DNA from: Rhinopomastus cyanomelas
Taxonomy: Eukaryota; Chordata; Aves; Bucerotiformes; Rhinopomastidae
Direction: 5' to 3'
Length of the DNA: 64,000 nucleotides
Assembly (NCBI GenBank): GCA_013400115.1
Contig: VXBP01007098.1
Coordinates: 124,001 to 188,000 of the forward strand
A program made the translations under genes and the position numbers. Below, one piece after another: positions 35,021-46,398 of this stretch (position 1 is its first letter; each line of letters begins with the position of its first letter). Under the pieces are notes generated by a model. It was not told the DNA's origin and did not search any database. It saw only the letters and a list, made by a program, of their open reading frames with translations.

Positions 35021-35130
35021 AGAATCTTAGAATTATAGGCTTAGGTTGGAAGGGAGCTTAAACATCATCTAGTTCCAACCCCCATGCAATGGGCAAGGAT
35101 GCCTCTAGACCAGGTTGCTCAAAGCCCCAG
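35021..35130 (-). mobile_element. Old CR1 3' end
   Basis: Antisense: AGAATCTTAGAATTATAGGC tail, then TTAGGTTGGAAGGGAGCTTA, CATCTAGTTCCAACCCCCAT, GCAATGGGCAAGGAT and CCAGGTTGCTCAAAGCCCCA. It is the same older subfamily as 27520-27648. Confidence 0.9.
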
Positions 35131-35331
35131 GACTTGTTCCTCAAGATATGTCTTCTCTTGGAGGCAAATGACTAGGGTAGAGGTGAGAATGGACAGTAGT
35201 GTCTGTGGGTAACACTAATGGCCAGCTATTTCTCTAGAAGTCTCTAAATGGGATTTCCAGTGTCTGCGCAAAGCCTGTGCATCACACCACAACCCCTTTG
35301 AGCCTGGGCTCAGGTGTGAACCAGGTGGTAC

Positions 35332-35411
35332 GCTGATCTGTGGCAGGGGTATTGGACTAGATGATCTTTTGAGGTCCCTTCCAATTCCTAATGATTCTAT
35401 GATTGTATGAT
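35332..35411 (+). mobile_element. CR1-J-type fragment, 3' UTR
   Basis: Sense-strand terminal ~80 bases (GATCTGTGGCAGGGGTATTG to ATTCTATGATTGTATGA). It is of the ATTCTATG-tail group. Confidence 0.92.
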
Positions 35412-36086
35412 ACGTGCAGTGTGTGCACCCACACACCACATTTGCTGTGTGATGTGACTCAGGATGCTTCAGAAGCAGCTGTGGCCGGGTGGCTTGTGTT
35501 ACCACCATGGATCCCTGCAAGGGGCTACTGTCTCTGGCCTATTCTCCATGCAAAAGTCTAAAGCTAATGCCCATGCTGCACATCAACTTCTCCAATATGA
35601 CCAGGCTGCCAGCATGTCCTCACAGCTCTGACAGGAGTGTCAGATGAGGACACACAAGAAACAGCATCTCCAAAGCTGATGTAGCCAATGTGTTTCATAG
35701 ACCTCTCCCTCTGACAACCTCCTTTGAAGGTCCATCTTCCAGTATCTTCTTTTTGCTGTGGACTTGCACAGTCAGAAATGTGCTTTCCCAACACTGCTGC
35801 CTTTTAGCTTTGTTCTGCTGAGCCAGGATGGGCAGCACCGAGAGCACCGCTGAGGGGAAGTGCAGCAGAGTCACCGCTGAGCTTCACTGGCATGGCCTGA
35901 GATTTGCTTGGCTCAGCAGCAGCAGTGCCAGAGCTGGAGTCTCCCTCCAACCCACCAAAATCTTCTCACTTGGGCACCATAGCCCTAACAGCCCAGCCAA
36001 CAGCTCCAGCCATCCTCTTCCCTGAGCAAATACAGCAAACAAAGCAAGGAGAGGACAAGAGCAGTGGGAACCTCCTCACACTGAGG
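35412..36086. other. Unannotated unique DNA
   Basis: No gene or recognisable repeat is present. Confidence 0.5.
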
Positions 36087-36119
36087 GTGTGCGTGCGTGC
36101 GTGTGTGTGTGTGTGTGTT
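36087..36119. repeat. TG microsatellite
   Basis: Alternating GTGC and GT units, about 33 bases, the last ten or so units pure TG. Probably length-variable. Confidence 0.93.
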
Positions 36120-36199
36120 GGTTCGAGGAGGTGACTGATTAATTATGTGCTGATGGGAGCCAAGATGCTCTCAGGGTTCTGGGTCTGACCCCTACCAGA

Positions 36200-36780
36200 T
36201 CTTACTGGCATTTTCTGAACATTTCTGTTAGCTCAGCGGGCACAGCTTGTATGCAGACAAATACAACGATACCCGGTTATTGTTTCCTACGACTGGGGAC
36301 TGGGACTTAATTTTTTTATAAGTATTGTTTCTATTTGTCATTAAGGCTCACTTTCTAATCCGTCTTTGCAGGAGGCTTGTCATTCTGACACTGTCAGTTG
36401 CGTTCAGCCAGAGCTCTCTTCTCCGGCCTGAAGAGCCATTTAAGGCCAACTGGATGTTTTTTGTGTTTTCCTTTTTTTTTGGTCATGCTTTTTCTTTGCA
36501 GAGAAGACAACCACAATAGACAGGGGGGAAGTGCTTGTAAAGAAAGACAAACATATAATTAGCAAAAATAAATACCCCATTATTTGATGGTCTTCATGCG
36601 TGTTAGTGTTTCGTCCAGATTGTAAAATATTCATATTTATATGTTGCTCGGAAAGAGACGCGATGCCCTGGAGAGGCTAATTCTTGGTTTACAGATTGTT
36701 TACAAGCTGTCAAGTGCAATTTGAATACATTTGCAATTCATAGGGTTGATAAATAATGTAAGTCACATGGCATAGTTTCT
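36200..36780. promoter_or_regulatory. Candidate conserved non-coding element
   Basis: AT-rich non-coding stretch with many factor-like words: CCGGTTATTGTTTCC, TATAAGTATTGTTTC, GTCATTAAGG, GGCTAATTCTTGGTTTAC, GATTGTTTACAAGC, ATTTGCAATTC and GATAAATAATG. Both ends fade into ordinary sequence. The sub-part 36640-36770 looks the most constrained. This is pattern-based only. Confidence 0.28.
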
Positions 36781-37387
36781 GCTCCTGAGCTGTAGTACAT
36801 CCCTGTGTAAGTAACACCAAGGTAGGCGAGCATTTGTCTCCCCATCTGCCTCTCCAATCACACATTTAATGGAGCAAGCAAACATAATACCCAAGGGTGC
36901 CTCTGGGATCTTATAATCACATTCTGCCCTGCCTGACTTGCTGGAAAGCTCTGATCCCGTGGCGTTGTGTGTGGCCACCTTTCTCTGAGGCTTGTCTCAG
37001 TTGCAATTCACATGTGGCCAGGACGAGTGTCCTGCACTTTCTCTGTGGCACCAGCAGCTTGTGGGCCAGGCAGAAGGAGAGCTGGACCACAGCAATGGCT
37101 GCCTTTGCACGGGAGTGTGTGGCTGAGAGCTCCAGGGTGTCTGGTTCACCATTCCAGACACAGGGAGATGACTCTGTTCTTTGAGGGATGATTAGCACCA
37201 CTATCAATACACATCACACATTTGTTAAAAAAAGAAAGAGCCACAAATACAGCACTTGCTTCTGGGTTCTTTTTTTTCCCTCTTGATATTTGAAATTAAC
37301 ATTTGTAACTACTTCTGTAAATGAAGAGAAAGTTTCTGGATAGTCTTAGGTAGGGAGGTGATTATTTCAAGCAGTATTGTTGCTTTT
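36781..37387. other. Unannotated unique DNA
   Basis: No gene is recognised. Short frames on both strands overlap at 36897-37207. Confidence 0.5.
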
Positions 37388-37870
37388 CATAGAATCATAG
37401 AATCTTTAGGGATTGGAAGGGACCTCGAAAGATCATCTAGTCCAATCCCCCTGACACAGCAGGATCACCTAGACCAAGTCACACAGGAACACATCCAGGT
37501 GGGTTCTAAATGTCTCCAGTGAAGGAGACTCCACAACCCCCTTGGGCAACCTGTTCCAGTGCTCTGTCACCCTCATTGAGAAGAAGTTCCAGAGCCTACT
37601 TGTATGGAACCTTCTGTGTTCCAGCTTACATTGCCCCCTTCCTATCACTAGATGACACTGAGAAGAGCCTAGCTCCATCCTCCTGACACCCACCCCTCAA
37701 ATATTTATAGACATTAATGAAGTCACCCCTCAGTCTCCTCTTTTCCAAGCTCAAGGGACCCAGCTCCCTCAGCCCCTCCTCATAAGGGAAGTTCTCCACT
37801 TCCTTCATCATCCTCGTTGCCCTACCCTATGCTGGACTCTCTCCAGCAGCTCCATGTCCCTCTTTTTTTT
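37388..37870 (-). mobile_element. CR1-J-type copy, one of the longest in the window
   Basis: Antisense, about 480 bases. From the octamer tail it covers the 3' UTR, the ORF2 stop (CDLV before TAG) and some 400 bases of ORF2 coding region as far as CTCTCCAGCAGCTCC, then a T run. The minus-strand frame reads VTEHWNRLPKGVVESPSLE. A further segment matches FINVYKYLRGGCQEDGARLF in another frame, so the copy carries frameshifts. Confidence 0.95.
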
Positions 37871-39249
37871 TTCATTATGTTTCTCCTTGGTACCAACTTT
37901 GTGTGACAGAATCGCACTACTTACTCACAAGGAATTGTGGTATAAAGTCTTTCACTTCATCTCCTGATGGAAATAAAAGTCTGTCTCTTGTTCTTCACCT
38001 AAAACCACGGGTACTAAACAGCCTTGTGTGAGTCTTGCATGTCCATAAAGATGTGTGGTCACTCTGAGTGTCATAAATTGCTATTTTCAAATGGACATGA
38101 CTGTCTCTTAACAGTAACTTGAGGTGGTTCTCTGTTCTTACATTTAAAATTTGTCTCCTAAATTTGAATACAAATATATTTTCTGCAGTTTTCCCTCATT
38201 ACTCCTTGTCCTCTGTGCCACTGTAGCAGCATTTTGTATATCCATGACTTCTCAAAGTGAGGCATCGTTTTGCCTGGTCTTCCCTAATAGGTCGCTTTTT
38301 TTTCCAAGATTCTTCTTGGTTTTCTCTAGATAATTTCTAGATGGTCCCTGTCTTTCTTGAAAGCTAAGTCCACAAGAGTTGGCTCTGTGAGTCAGGACCT
38401 GGGTAGGTTGGAACCATGTCCTGGTGTATCTCAGAAGCAATAGTCATCTTTATGTACCACTGTTAAGAAGTGTGCTTTTTGCCCAAGTATGACATTACAG
38501 GATGACTTTTGCTTCCATGATGCTGCACACCCTCTGCAGCCTTTTGCTTGTGGAGCTGCATTGTCTCAGGCTGCAGTTATCTGGATTGTTCCTTTCAAAT
38601 AACATTTGCTTGCCTTGGTGTTTACTGAAGTTTTCTTTTCAGATCATTTAGCCTTTTTCTTACAGCCCATATTAGGACGAAACAAGAGAGTAGACTGCCT
38701 GGTTGATTTTTCCAGGGTGCTTGTATGGATCATAGATCTTTTGTGTTGCTCTCATGAATCTTCCCTGTCTGGGCTCCCTGGTGTTGGTCATCTATCAGGT
38801 GAAGATAAGCTGTGGGGTGGTCGGGATCTGGGCGTACTCTGGGGACACTGAAGAGCTGGATAGTGTCCACCCAAGACAGCTGAGGCCAAGGGTCTCTGGG
38901 CCCTGAGAACAAGGGAAGGAGAGTAACAGGAAAGAGACCTCCCAAATCCAGAAGCAAACAGACCCTCTAAAACTTAACATATTCCTGTTGTGGGGAAATG
39001 TTCTTGTTGTGCTTCGTGATGCCAAACAAGTTGCTTTAATCAGGGTTCTAGGTGGATACGGAGTATTTTAAAGAAGAGTAACCCATCTGATAAAACATCT
39101 CCCTGCAGCCCACCCCCAAGTCTTTCCCACTCTCATCCCATGAAGCTCTTTGAACCCTCTCAAGCCAGCGTTGGTGTTGGCCATGCGCGCAGGGCCATTG
39201 TTGCACTGAGGAACGGGCTGGATGATGACAGGCTGAGATAGCAATGCTT
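37871..39249. other. Unannotated unique DNA
   Basis: No gene or repeat is recognised. Confidence 0.5.
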
Positions 39250-39770
39250 CCAATTAAGATTCCTGAATACTCCTCTGATGTAGAGAGGTTAATTAAGAAG
39301 CTATTGTGAGCTGGATTAATACCATTTGTTTATTGGAAACATAAGTCATGAGAATTAACAACAAAGTCGTAAATACAGTTCCCTAAGGGCCAGATCCTTC
39401 AGCTCTTACTCATTTGGGCAATCCTTACTCACATGAGTAGTCTCGCTGAATTAATTGAGGCTACGTGTATGAGTGCATTGATCTGTGTCACTAAGTTGGA
39501 TGGTTGGGTCCCACACAAGCTTTAATCTAAAATTAATATGTTTTTAATGATAAATTGGTATTTAGATGGACCGTGATGATTGTTTTCATCCAAGCCTTGC
39601 TTTAATAAGACTTGTTTAGCCTGCCAAGTAAATACATCCCTCTTCTAATTAATAACCAAGTGTCAGAGCACCAAGAACTATCAATTAAAAGCAGAATTCT
39701 GACAGAGATAAGAAGCACGTGTGAAGTTTCATTAGGTCCATTAAAAATTACACGTTTTAGCTGATACTTG
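39250..39770. promoter_or_regulatory. Candidate conserved non-coding cluster
   Basis: About 500 AT-rich bases packed with homeodomain-, SOX- and POU-like words: GGTTAATTAAGAAGC, CCATTTGTTTATTGG, TGAATTAATTGAGG, CTAAAATTAATATG, TAATGATAAATTGG, CTTCTAATTAATAACC and AACTATCAATTAAAAG. There are no open frames of note. This is the window's strongest visual candidate for deep conservation, but an alignment would be needed. Confidence 0.33.
39384..39460. repeat. Possible ancient interspersed repeat fossil
   Basis: The string AGGGCCAGATCCTTCAG, followed by CTTACTCA and ACTCACATGAGTAGTC, resembles from memory an old repeat seen in reptile and bird DNA with GGGCC-AGATCC ends and ACTCAC-ATGAGTAG cores. 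It lies inside the candidate conserved cluster, so it may be a co-opted repeat. The family name is not certain. Confidence 0.3.
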
Positions 39771-41638
39771 AATAGAAAACTGGTACAACTTCACCACCAA
39801 ACTGAGGGTCATGATCCCCAAACTCATTCTGAGCAAGTTTGCTCCAGATCCAAAAGCAGGAGAGCTGTGTGTGTCAGAAGGAGGGTTGCTCAGCCCATCC
39901 CGCTGGTGCAACCAAAGATGCTCATGGTGTTGCACACTGCCATGTAAAAATGCCATCTCCCACTGGGCTAGTCCATGCACCTCTTGCTGCTCTCCTGCTT
40001 CTCTTGTAGGAGTGCTAAGAGCCAGCAAACTCTGTCAAAACGTGTTCTTGGTAGCCCTGAAGAGCTGTGCTCTTCCTCTGGGATTGTGAACAGCAAGAGA
40101 CTGATTCTCTGTGGCTAATTAACTCTGAGTTCACTGGCCAATGTTGAATGATCAGTCCATTGTTGAGTGTGTGGGAGGGAACAGAAGTTGTCTTCTTCTG
40201 AAATTGCTTCTTGGACCAGCCTGCCTTCACCTACTCCACCAACAAAATGCAGCTGTGGGGACACAGGGTCTGCAGGGAGCAAGGGGTGCAGAGAAGCTGA
40301 AATGCTCTTCTTTTCCTGTGGACTCAGTCACGTGTGAGATACAACCACAGCCAAGGGTCGAGATGACGAGGGTTCTGTGACTCCAAAAGCCCAAGTGTTG
40401 TTGTGGTGGCATCTGATCCTTAAAGGTCCCATGAAACCTCTCTGAGTGGGGCCAGCCACAGCACAGCTTCCTTTCTACCACCTGAGAGTGACTCTTCTGT
40501 TAAGGAGAAGAAACCCAGGAGTTTCTTTTCCTAGGGTTTAGCCCAGTCAGTTCAGGGTAGCTGGAGTTAAAAACAGGCGACAAACCAACACGTAGTGGCA
40601 GTTGGCAGAAACAGTTCAAGTGGGCGTCAAAAGGTTATTATTCTTTTTTATTATTTTAAAAAATGTCTTTTCCCTCACCCTCTGCATCTTTACAACCCTC
40701 CTCTCGCACTCCTCTGACACCTTACTGCTGGCTCCCCTTTTCAGTGCTAAGGACTGCCTGGGGATGCTGAAGAGCTTCCTCACGCTGCTTCCTCCAGACT
40801 AGAGAGAAGCACCACAAAGACTGTTTCCAGAGACTCTCCCTCGGTCAGGACTTGCAGCCTTTGGGGTCAGGTTTTTCAGACGATCAAGGAGCTATTCAGA
40901 CTCCAAACAATGCCTCAGTTAAAGACCAAACGAAACCAAAGCAAATTGACCTCAAACCTTTAGCAAATTAGCCACTGGAGACTGATCTTAATGCACACTT
41001 TGACATTGGTTTTTCCACATTAGGAAAACAAATGTCACTTATCTCTACACGTTTCAATTCTCCAATGTCCTTTAAATCCCGACACAAACTCAATAATAAG
41101 CAACAGCTGAGCAATTCCTGTTATCTGCAAGCATCTGTGATACAGGAGAAGGTGGTGATTTGGGAGAAACCTACTACTGGGACTCTGTGACATCTACATC
41201 CTCACCCCCACTACTCACACTGCAGACACCTTCCTTCCCCATCTCACATCAGACTTGAGTAGTAAAACCAACAATTTAATACAACAAATAATAGTAATAA
41301 AAGCTTCTTGACAGGCCTGGGGAAGTTTTGTTGGGTTCTAGGATCTGGTGTTTGTTTTAAAAAGCATAAGTTTTACTCTTCTTTTTTCTTTTTTATTGAA
41401 GTAATCTGTCACTCCAGAAAATCTGGACCTGTGGAGAACATCTTGCCTGGCTCAGCCTCTCCCTGGGTCCCCATCATCCTTACACAGTGGCAGGGAGAGG
41501 ACTGAAGGTGAGATGCCATTTGGCACACATGTGGTCCAGGGCAGTGCCTGACAATGGAGCCCCACAGCTGGCAGCACTTCCAGCCCAGGCACGGCAGGGG
41601 AGCCAACTCAAGTGTTTCTTAGCACTTCTGCTCAGAGG
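39771..41638. other. Unannotated unique DNA
   Basis: No gene is established. A good pyrimidine tract ending CCCCTTTTCAG near 40743 is followed by a short open frame to a TAG at 40800. It resembles a splice acceptor but the frame is only 18 codons. Confidence 0.5.
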
Positions 41639-41969
41639 AGAATCGTAGAATCTTTTAGGCTGGAAAAGATCTTTAAGATCATTGAATCCAACCATTAACC
41701 TAACTCTGCCAAACTCACCGCTAAACCATGTCCTTGAGCTTTATATCTGCACATGTTTTAAAAGCCTCTGGGATGGTGACTCCACCACATCTCTGGGTAG
41801 CCTGTTCCGGTGCCTGATGACCTCTTCATGAAAAACTTTTTCCTAATGGCCGACCTAAACTTCCTCTGGTGTAACTGGAGGCCATTTCCTCTGGTCCTAT
41901 CACTTGTTCCTTTTGAGAAGAGACCAACATCTGCCTCTCTACAACCTCCTTTCAGAGGCTGTGATTTAT
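41639..41969 (-). mobile_element. Old CR1 copy, 3' part (host of a nested CR1)
   Basis: Antisense CR1 of an older subfamily: GAATCGTAGAATCTTTTAGG, CTGGAAAAGATCTTTAAG, ATTGAATCCAACCATTAACC, CCACATCTCTGGGTAGCC and CTACAACCTCCTTTCAGAGG. The ORF2 frame is decayed. It is interrupted at 41970 and resumes at 42036. Confidence 0.93.
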
Positions 41970-42035
41970 ATCACAAAATCACAGAACATCAGGGATTGGA
42001 AGGGACCTTGAAAGACCATCTAGTCCAATGCCCTG
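41970..42035 (-). mobile_element. CR1-J-type fragment nested in an older CR1
   Basis: Only about 66 bases: an ATTCTGTG-type tail (AATCACAGAACATCAGGG) and the first part of the 3' UTR. It is inserted in the same orientation as its host. Confidence 0.88.
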
Positions 42036-42081
42036 AGGGTGATAAGGTCTCTCCTCAGCCTCCTTTTCTTTAGACTAAGTA
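42036..42081 (-). mobile_element. Old CR1 copy, upstream part
   Basis: GGTGATAAGGTCTCTCCTCA and GCCTCCTTTTCTTTAGACTA continue the CR1 of 41639-41969 after the nested insertion. The copy ends here by 5' truncation. Confidence 0.88.
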
Positions 42082-43253
42082 TTTAACAAAGAAGCAGCAA
42101 GGAACAGAGGGAGAAGAAAGAAAAGACAGGGGGTCATTTCAAAAGGAGGGAGAAAAAAGCGTTGGAGGAGCATAATGAAGGGGGGAGGTTGGTGGTTTAA
42201 TTTTGTGAGGAGAACAGTCACACAAGACAAGGCAGAGCATAAATGTTGGCATTTGTACACATTTGTAAACGAAGTGATAAGCAAGGTCTACTAGAGAAGG
42301 TGGCCTGTCCTGAAATACTGTGGGAGTGGGGTGTTCCTCTGCCCAGCTCCAAGACACGTTTAGATCCCTGCCACCTCCTGCTGGGAGCTGACAAGGTAGA
42401 AGTTAATGACAGCAGTTAGCAGGTCATGGTGCCTTTGCTCCCCCCTCAAGCCCCTTCACAGCAAGTAAACACACAGGGCTGTAGACTGGAAATGTGTCTT
42501 CTGGTACTTCTGTAACACAAACAGCGTGCTAATGGAAAAACAGTCTGTTTATGCTCTGAGTGTTAGCAGATGGCTGCTCCTTCCCACTCCCTCTCTGCTT
42601 GCTGCAAGCCAGGCTCCCCCAGTGCATCCCCGAGGCCTCTGCTAGAGACAGACCTCCTCCAAGCCCCTCAGCGGGGTGTGCACTGGGCACGGACAAAGGT
42701 AAATGTCACAAGCTCTTCTCAGGGGCTTGTGAAGCAGCACCGACCTCAAGGGAAAGGGTTCACAGGGGTTTCTTGCAGATACTCCTGCTCTGCTGCACAG
42801 GTGCAACACGCTGCTGCAAAGAGTTTCACTCAGGGCTTCCTTTATAATAAGCCAGAAGCAAGCATGTCCTCCACAGGGCAGAGGGCAAAGAGAGAACTAC
42901 CACAACAACAAAGATGATTAGTGCCCTGCTGACAGCTTTGACAGCCAAATATCCACAGGGATCATGGATGGTCTCTCCTTGTTTTCTGATAGAGACTTGA
43001 GCGCTGTCTTGGCAGCAGTTCAGGGAGGGCATGGCTGAATGAGAGCTGAAAAGTTCAGTGCTGTACCCTGACCTCACAAGTGGAGGTCATGTCACTTCAC
43101 TCCAGACATTTCATCTTCCTCTAAGAGGAGTCACTCCTTTTACCATCAAGGGAGGGAAACCTGCATTTCTTCAGAATGACTCACCTGACATACTTTAGAC
43201 ACCTTCTTTAGGATGAGGTGAGCTGCATTGCGGCTCTGGCAGTGTCCAGGCTG
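42082..43253. other. Unannotated unique DNA
   Basis: No gene or repeat is recognised. A purine-rich stretch runs from about 42100 to 42190. Confidence 0.5.
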
Positions 43254-43350
43254 GAATCACAGAACATTAAGGATTGGAAGGGACCCCGAAAGATCATCCA
43301 GTCCAATCCTCCTGACACAGCAGGATCACTTAGACCAAGTCACACAGGAG
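43254..43350 (-). mobile_element. CR1-J-type fragment
   Basis: Antisense tail and 3' UTR (GAATCACAGAACATTAAGGA onward). It ends just into ORF2 (GACCAAGTCACACAGGAG). Confidence 0.92.
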
Positions 43351-43636
43351 CAGTGCTCCTGTACAGAGAACATCATCATTATTTGTGCTGAGGTAGCACA
43401 GTAGCTAAAGAGCAGTGCTCGGGAGGAGGTTACTTTCTCTGTGTTCAGATCAAGGTTTGGGTTTTGTCAGCCATGTAAGACCCATGGTTTTATGTTGAGC
43501 AACGGGTATAAGAAAGAATACTGGCTAGTTCCATTTGCTGCTACATTTTTGGGGCAGGACATGGGGTGGCGTGGATGGGATGGGGTGGAGTGAGCTGTGG
43601 AATGGGGGCAGCTGTCACTAGTGTGTTCTAGGAAAT
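43351..43636. other. Unannotated DNA with a G-rich stretch
   Basis: No gene is recognised. Around 43560-43610 there are several G runs (GGGGTGG, GGGATGGGGTGG, ATGGGGGCAG), but loop lengths do not fit a strict quadruplex. Confidence 0.5.
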
Positions 43637-43708
43637 CCTAGAATCATTAGGGATTGGAAGGGACCTCGAAAGATCATCTAGTCCAATCCCCCTGCCACAG
43701 CAGGATCA
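43637..43708 (-). mobile_element. CR1-J-type fragment, 3' UTR only
   Basis: Antisense, about 72 bases: CCTAGAATCATTAGGGATTG to GCCACAGCAGGATCA. It is truncated within the 3' UTR before the ORF2 stop. Confidence 0.92.
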
Positions 43709-45250
43709 AAGGAGCTTGTACTCTGTAAAGGAGCAGTGACGGTGCATTCATCTTATCTTCTGTAGTAAATGCATATTTGGTATCACTAGCCAGCACCTGA
43801 GGTGTCTGAGATATCAACCTCTGCACCTCTGAAGCAGAACAGTCTGATACCCGTGTGTGGTGTGTGCCCAGCCAGCTTGGAGACACAGGGACATTCAGGC
43901 GCTTCTAGCTTTGCTTCCTTCTCTCTTCACAACAGAGCTCATGCTGAAGCTACAAAAATGCCTCAGAGGCAGCTGCACCTCAGCCAGTATGGATGGCACC
44001 TTTCAGCCAAAGCTAATTTAGACTTCTGCTCTGAGACATGCCCAACAATAACGGCACACCTGAGCAGCACCTGAAAACTTAAAGTGTTTAGCTAGCTGCA
44101 AAGAGCAAGCAGCCTCTTCCCAGATTATCTTGTTGCTGCTCATCACCACCAGTGTCTTTCAGCCTTCCAGTCACTGAACAGGACTGCTTCCTCAAAGGGC
44201 ACTGGTGGTAGGAGTAGTGTCTGAGAAGCAGCCATCAAGACAAGAAGAATGGCTGTGCCAGTGACCACAGAGAGATGAGACAAAAGGGCACCCTACATGG
44301 CCTCAGTGCCACCCGTTAGAGACATCACAGAAGGAAGACTGAATGGCATGAACCCAGTGCCAAGCACATCTGTGTTGTTTGCCTAATCTTGACAAGTCAT
44401 AGCAGGAGTTGGGGGCTGCGTCTTTCTCCAGCGGAACTGACGGTTGCTGCAAATCACGCGTCCCTCTTCAGCTTGATTTGCTGTTCACTGTCAAGGTCAC
44501 AATCACTCACTCAGACTAGAGCAGTGATGCATCATCCTTCAGCAATGCAGGTACACAACTTCCTCTTTGCTGTTTGGAGAGGCATCCTGCCCTGGCCTTG
44601 GCTCCCTACAGAGCATCTCATTGTGCTGCAATGAGTCTGCGGCTGTTCCTGCCTCATCGCCTTGTCGGAGGAGAGCGGCAGAAGATCCCTCGCAGGCATG
44701 TTTTAGATGTGTCACGCTGATATGCCTCGTAAAACGTATTAGCACATTTCAAAAGTTCTTTCCAAATTTTAAGCCCTTGAGTCAAACCATATCAAGGAGT
44801 GGAAGGTGGCCTACGTGCCCAGCAAGGACCAGCACACAGCTGAAAGCCAGTCAAAGAAGTGGACAGCAGGTGGTGATGCAACTAGGACTGGTTTTCTCCT
44901 GTCCTCTCTTAGATTCCAATGCTTGTGAAACCTTGAGCTCCATCAGGAGAAACAGAGGGTAGAGAATGCATGTCCTAACATACAATGAACTTGTTCAGCT
45001 TCACTCTGAACTTTTCATGGAGGTCTGGCACGAGCCTGCCTTGAACCATTTATGGCAGAGCAGAAACTCCCTTCTGTGTCTCTCAGATCGTAAGGTACCC
45101 CCTCGAGTGGTTTATAGAATATCTATAAAGCAAAACCTACCACCCCTCCACCTGGTCAACACACGCCCTGATGGCCATCAACTTCCTGGCTGCATGTGAC
45201 AGGTTTTCAGGTTTTAGCTTTCCTGTTATTTCACAGTTAGGGTTTCTTAC
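43709..45250. other. Unannotated unique DNA
   Basis: No gene or repeat is recognised. Frames up to 131 codons (44567-44962 plus) match no family I know. Confidence 0.5.
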
Positions 45251-45598
45251 CTCACTTCCTTAGCAGAGTGCAAGGGGAAGGTCACAGAGAATTTATTAAG
45301 TTTCCTGGCCCCAGAAGGAAAGTGTGAGGACAAGGCAGGTCTCCACTTGCTATGTACGAGCTCACAGCTGCAGATTTGTAGCACTTTACTTGCTTTACTG
45401 TTGCTTCCACTAAGAAGCTGCTGTACCCAGCAGATGCCAGTGTCCTCCTTAACCACAAACCTCACAAACGCCAGAGGCTTTGCCTCCAAGTCAAGAGTTT
45501 CAAAATCAGCCTGCATCAGGTCTTCAGCTTGTCTGCCACGGTATGGTGCAACTGCAGCATCGGCCTCATCACTGGTGCTAACTGGGTCATTTACTCCA
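45251..45598 (-). other. Candidate internal exon of unknown gene
   Basis: On the minus strand a 348-nt stretch is open throughout and could be bounded by AG (45599-45600) and a strong donor, GTGAG followed by GTAAGA, at 45250. Its length is divisible by three and both ends fall in the same codon phase. Near its start it reads SGVNDPVSTSDEADAAVAP and further on LEAKPLAFVRFVVKEDTG, a protein-like mix. The tract before the AG is not pyrimidine-rich, the plus strand is also open across it, and no domain is recognised. A chance frame remains quite possible. Confidence 0.18.
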
Positions 45599-46338
45599 CT
45601 GCATCAGCTTTTTCAGTGAAGTATAGGTACAGAGAATGGGAGACAGGGCAACCTGTGTTTGCCTGCTAACCCTCCAAAGTCATGTCAAACGTTAGAGGGG
45701 ACAGACAGTACCTGTCTGGTACAGCAGCACCGTGCATGGTTTCTTGGGGTGCTAGAGATACGCACTGACGTAAGGAATATAAGAGCAATTGAATCAAATC
45801 AATCACATCAATCAAAATATTTGCATAAATTAGGTTGGGTTTTCTGTATCTCTGTCAATGACAGAAGCAAACTAGAAGAAAGTCATCAGTAGAAGTACTT
45901 AAGATTTTACCCTAAAAAATCCTAAAGAAACCTCATCCTTTATGGTCATCAAGGATTAATGACTTACTGGAGCCAAGGCTTTGTGGGTGATGCAAGCTCT
46001 GTGGACATCCAGGTTCAGCACCATGAAGACTGTGCTAAAGTCTTCCAAGTCAGACAAATGCCATGACAGATTCACACTGAGAGACAAATGGCTAGAAAAG
46101 AAGAGAGGTGCATCTATCTTGCTGAGCAGAGACAATTCCCTTGCCAGTTTGCAGTAGCTGGAAGTGGGAAGGTGCTCCTGGAGGCTGCCTAATCCATCCC
46201 CTTTTTCTGAACTGTGACAGCTAGATCAGGTTGTTCAAAACTGCATCCAAACATGGTTTTACTGCCTGCACAACCTCTCAGGGTAGCCCACACTAGCATT
46301 TGACCACATGAACTCTAAAAAGTATTTTTCTTACATTT
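45599..46338. other. Unannotated unique DNA
   Basis: No gene or repeat is recognised. Confidence 0.5.
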
Positions 46339-46398
46339 CATAGAATCATAGAATCATTAGGGATTGGAAGGGACCTCGAAACATCATATAGTCCAATC
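46339..46398 (-). mobile_element. CR1-J-type fragment, terminal 3' UTR
   Basis: Antisense, 60 bases: two ATTCTATG-type octamers then ATTAGGGATTGGAAGGGACC, ending near AGTCCAATCT. Confidence 0.92.

Noticed and set aside
40690..40802. CCCCTTTTCAG followed by a short frame to TAG
   Set aside because: It is acceptor-like, but the frame is 18 codons long with no upstream exon or nearby polyadenylation signal.
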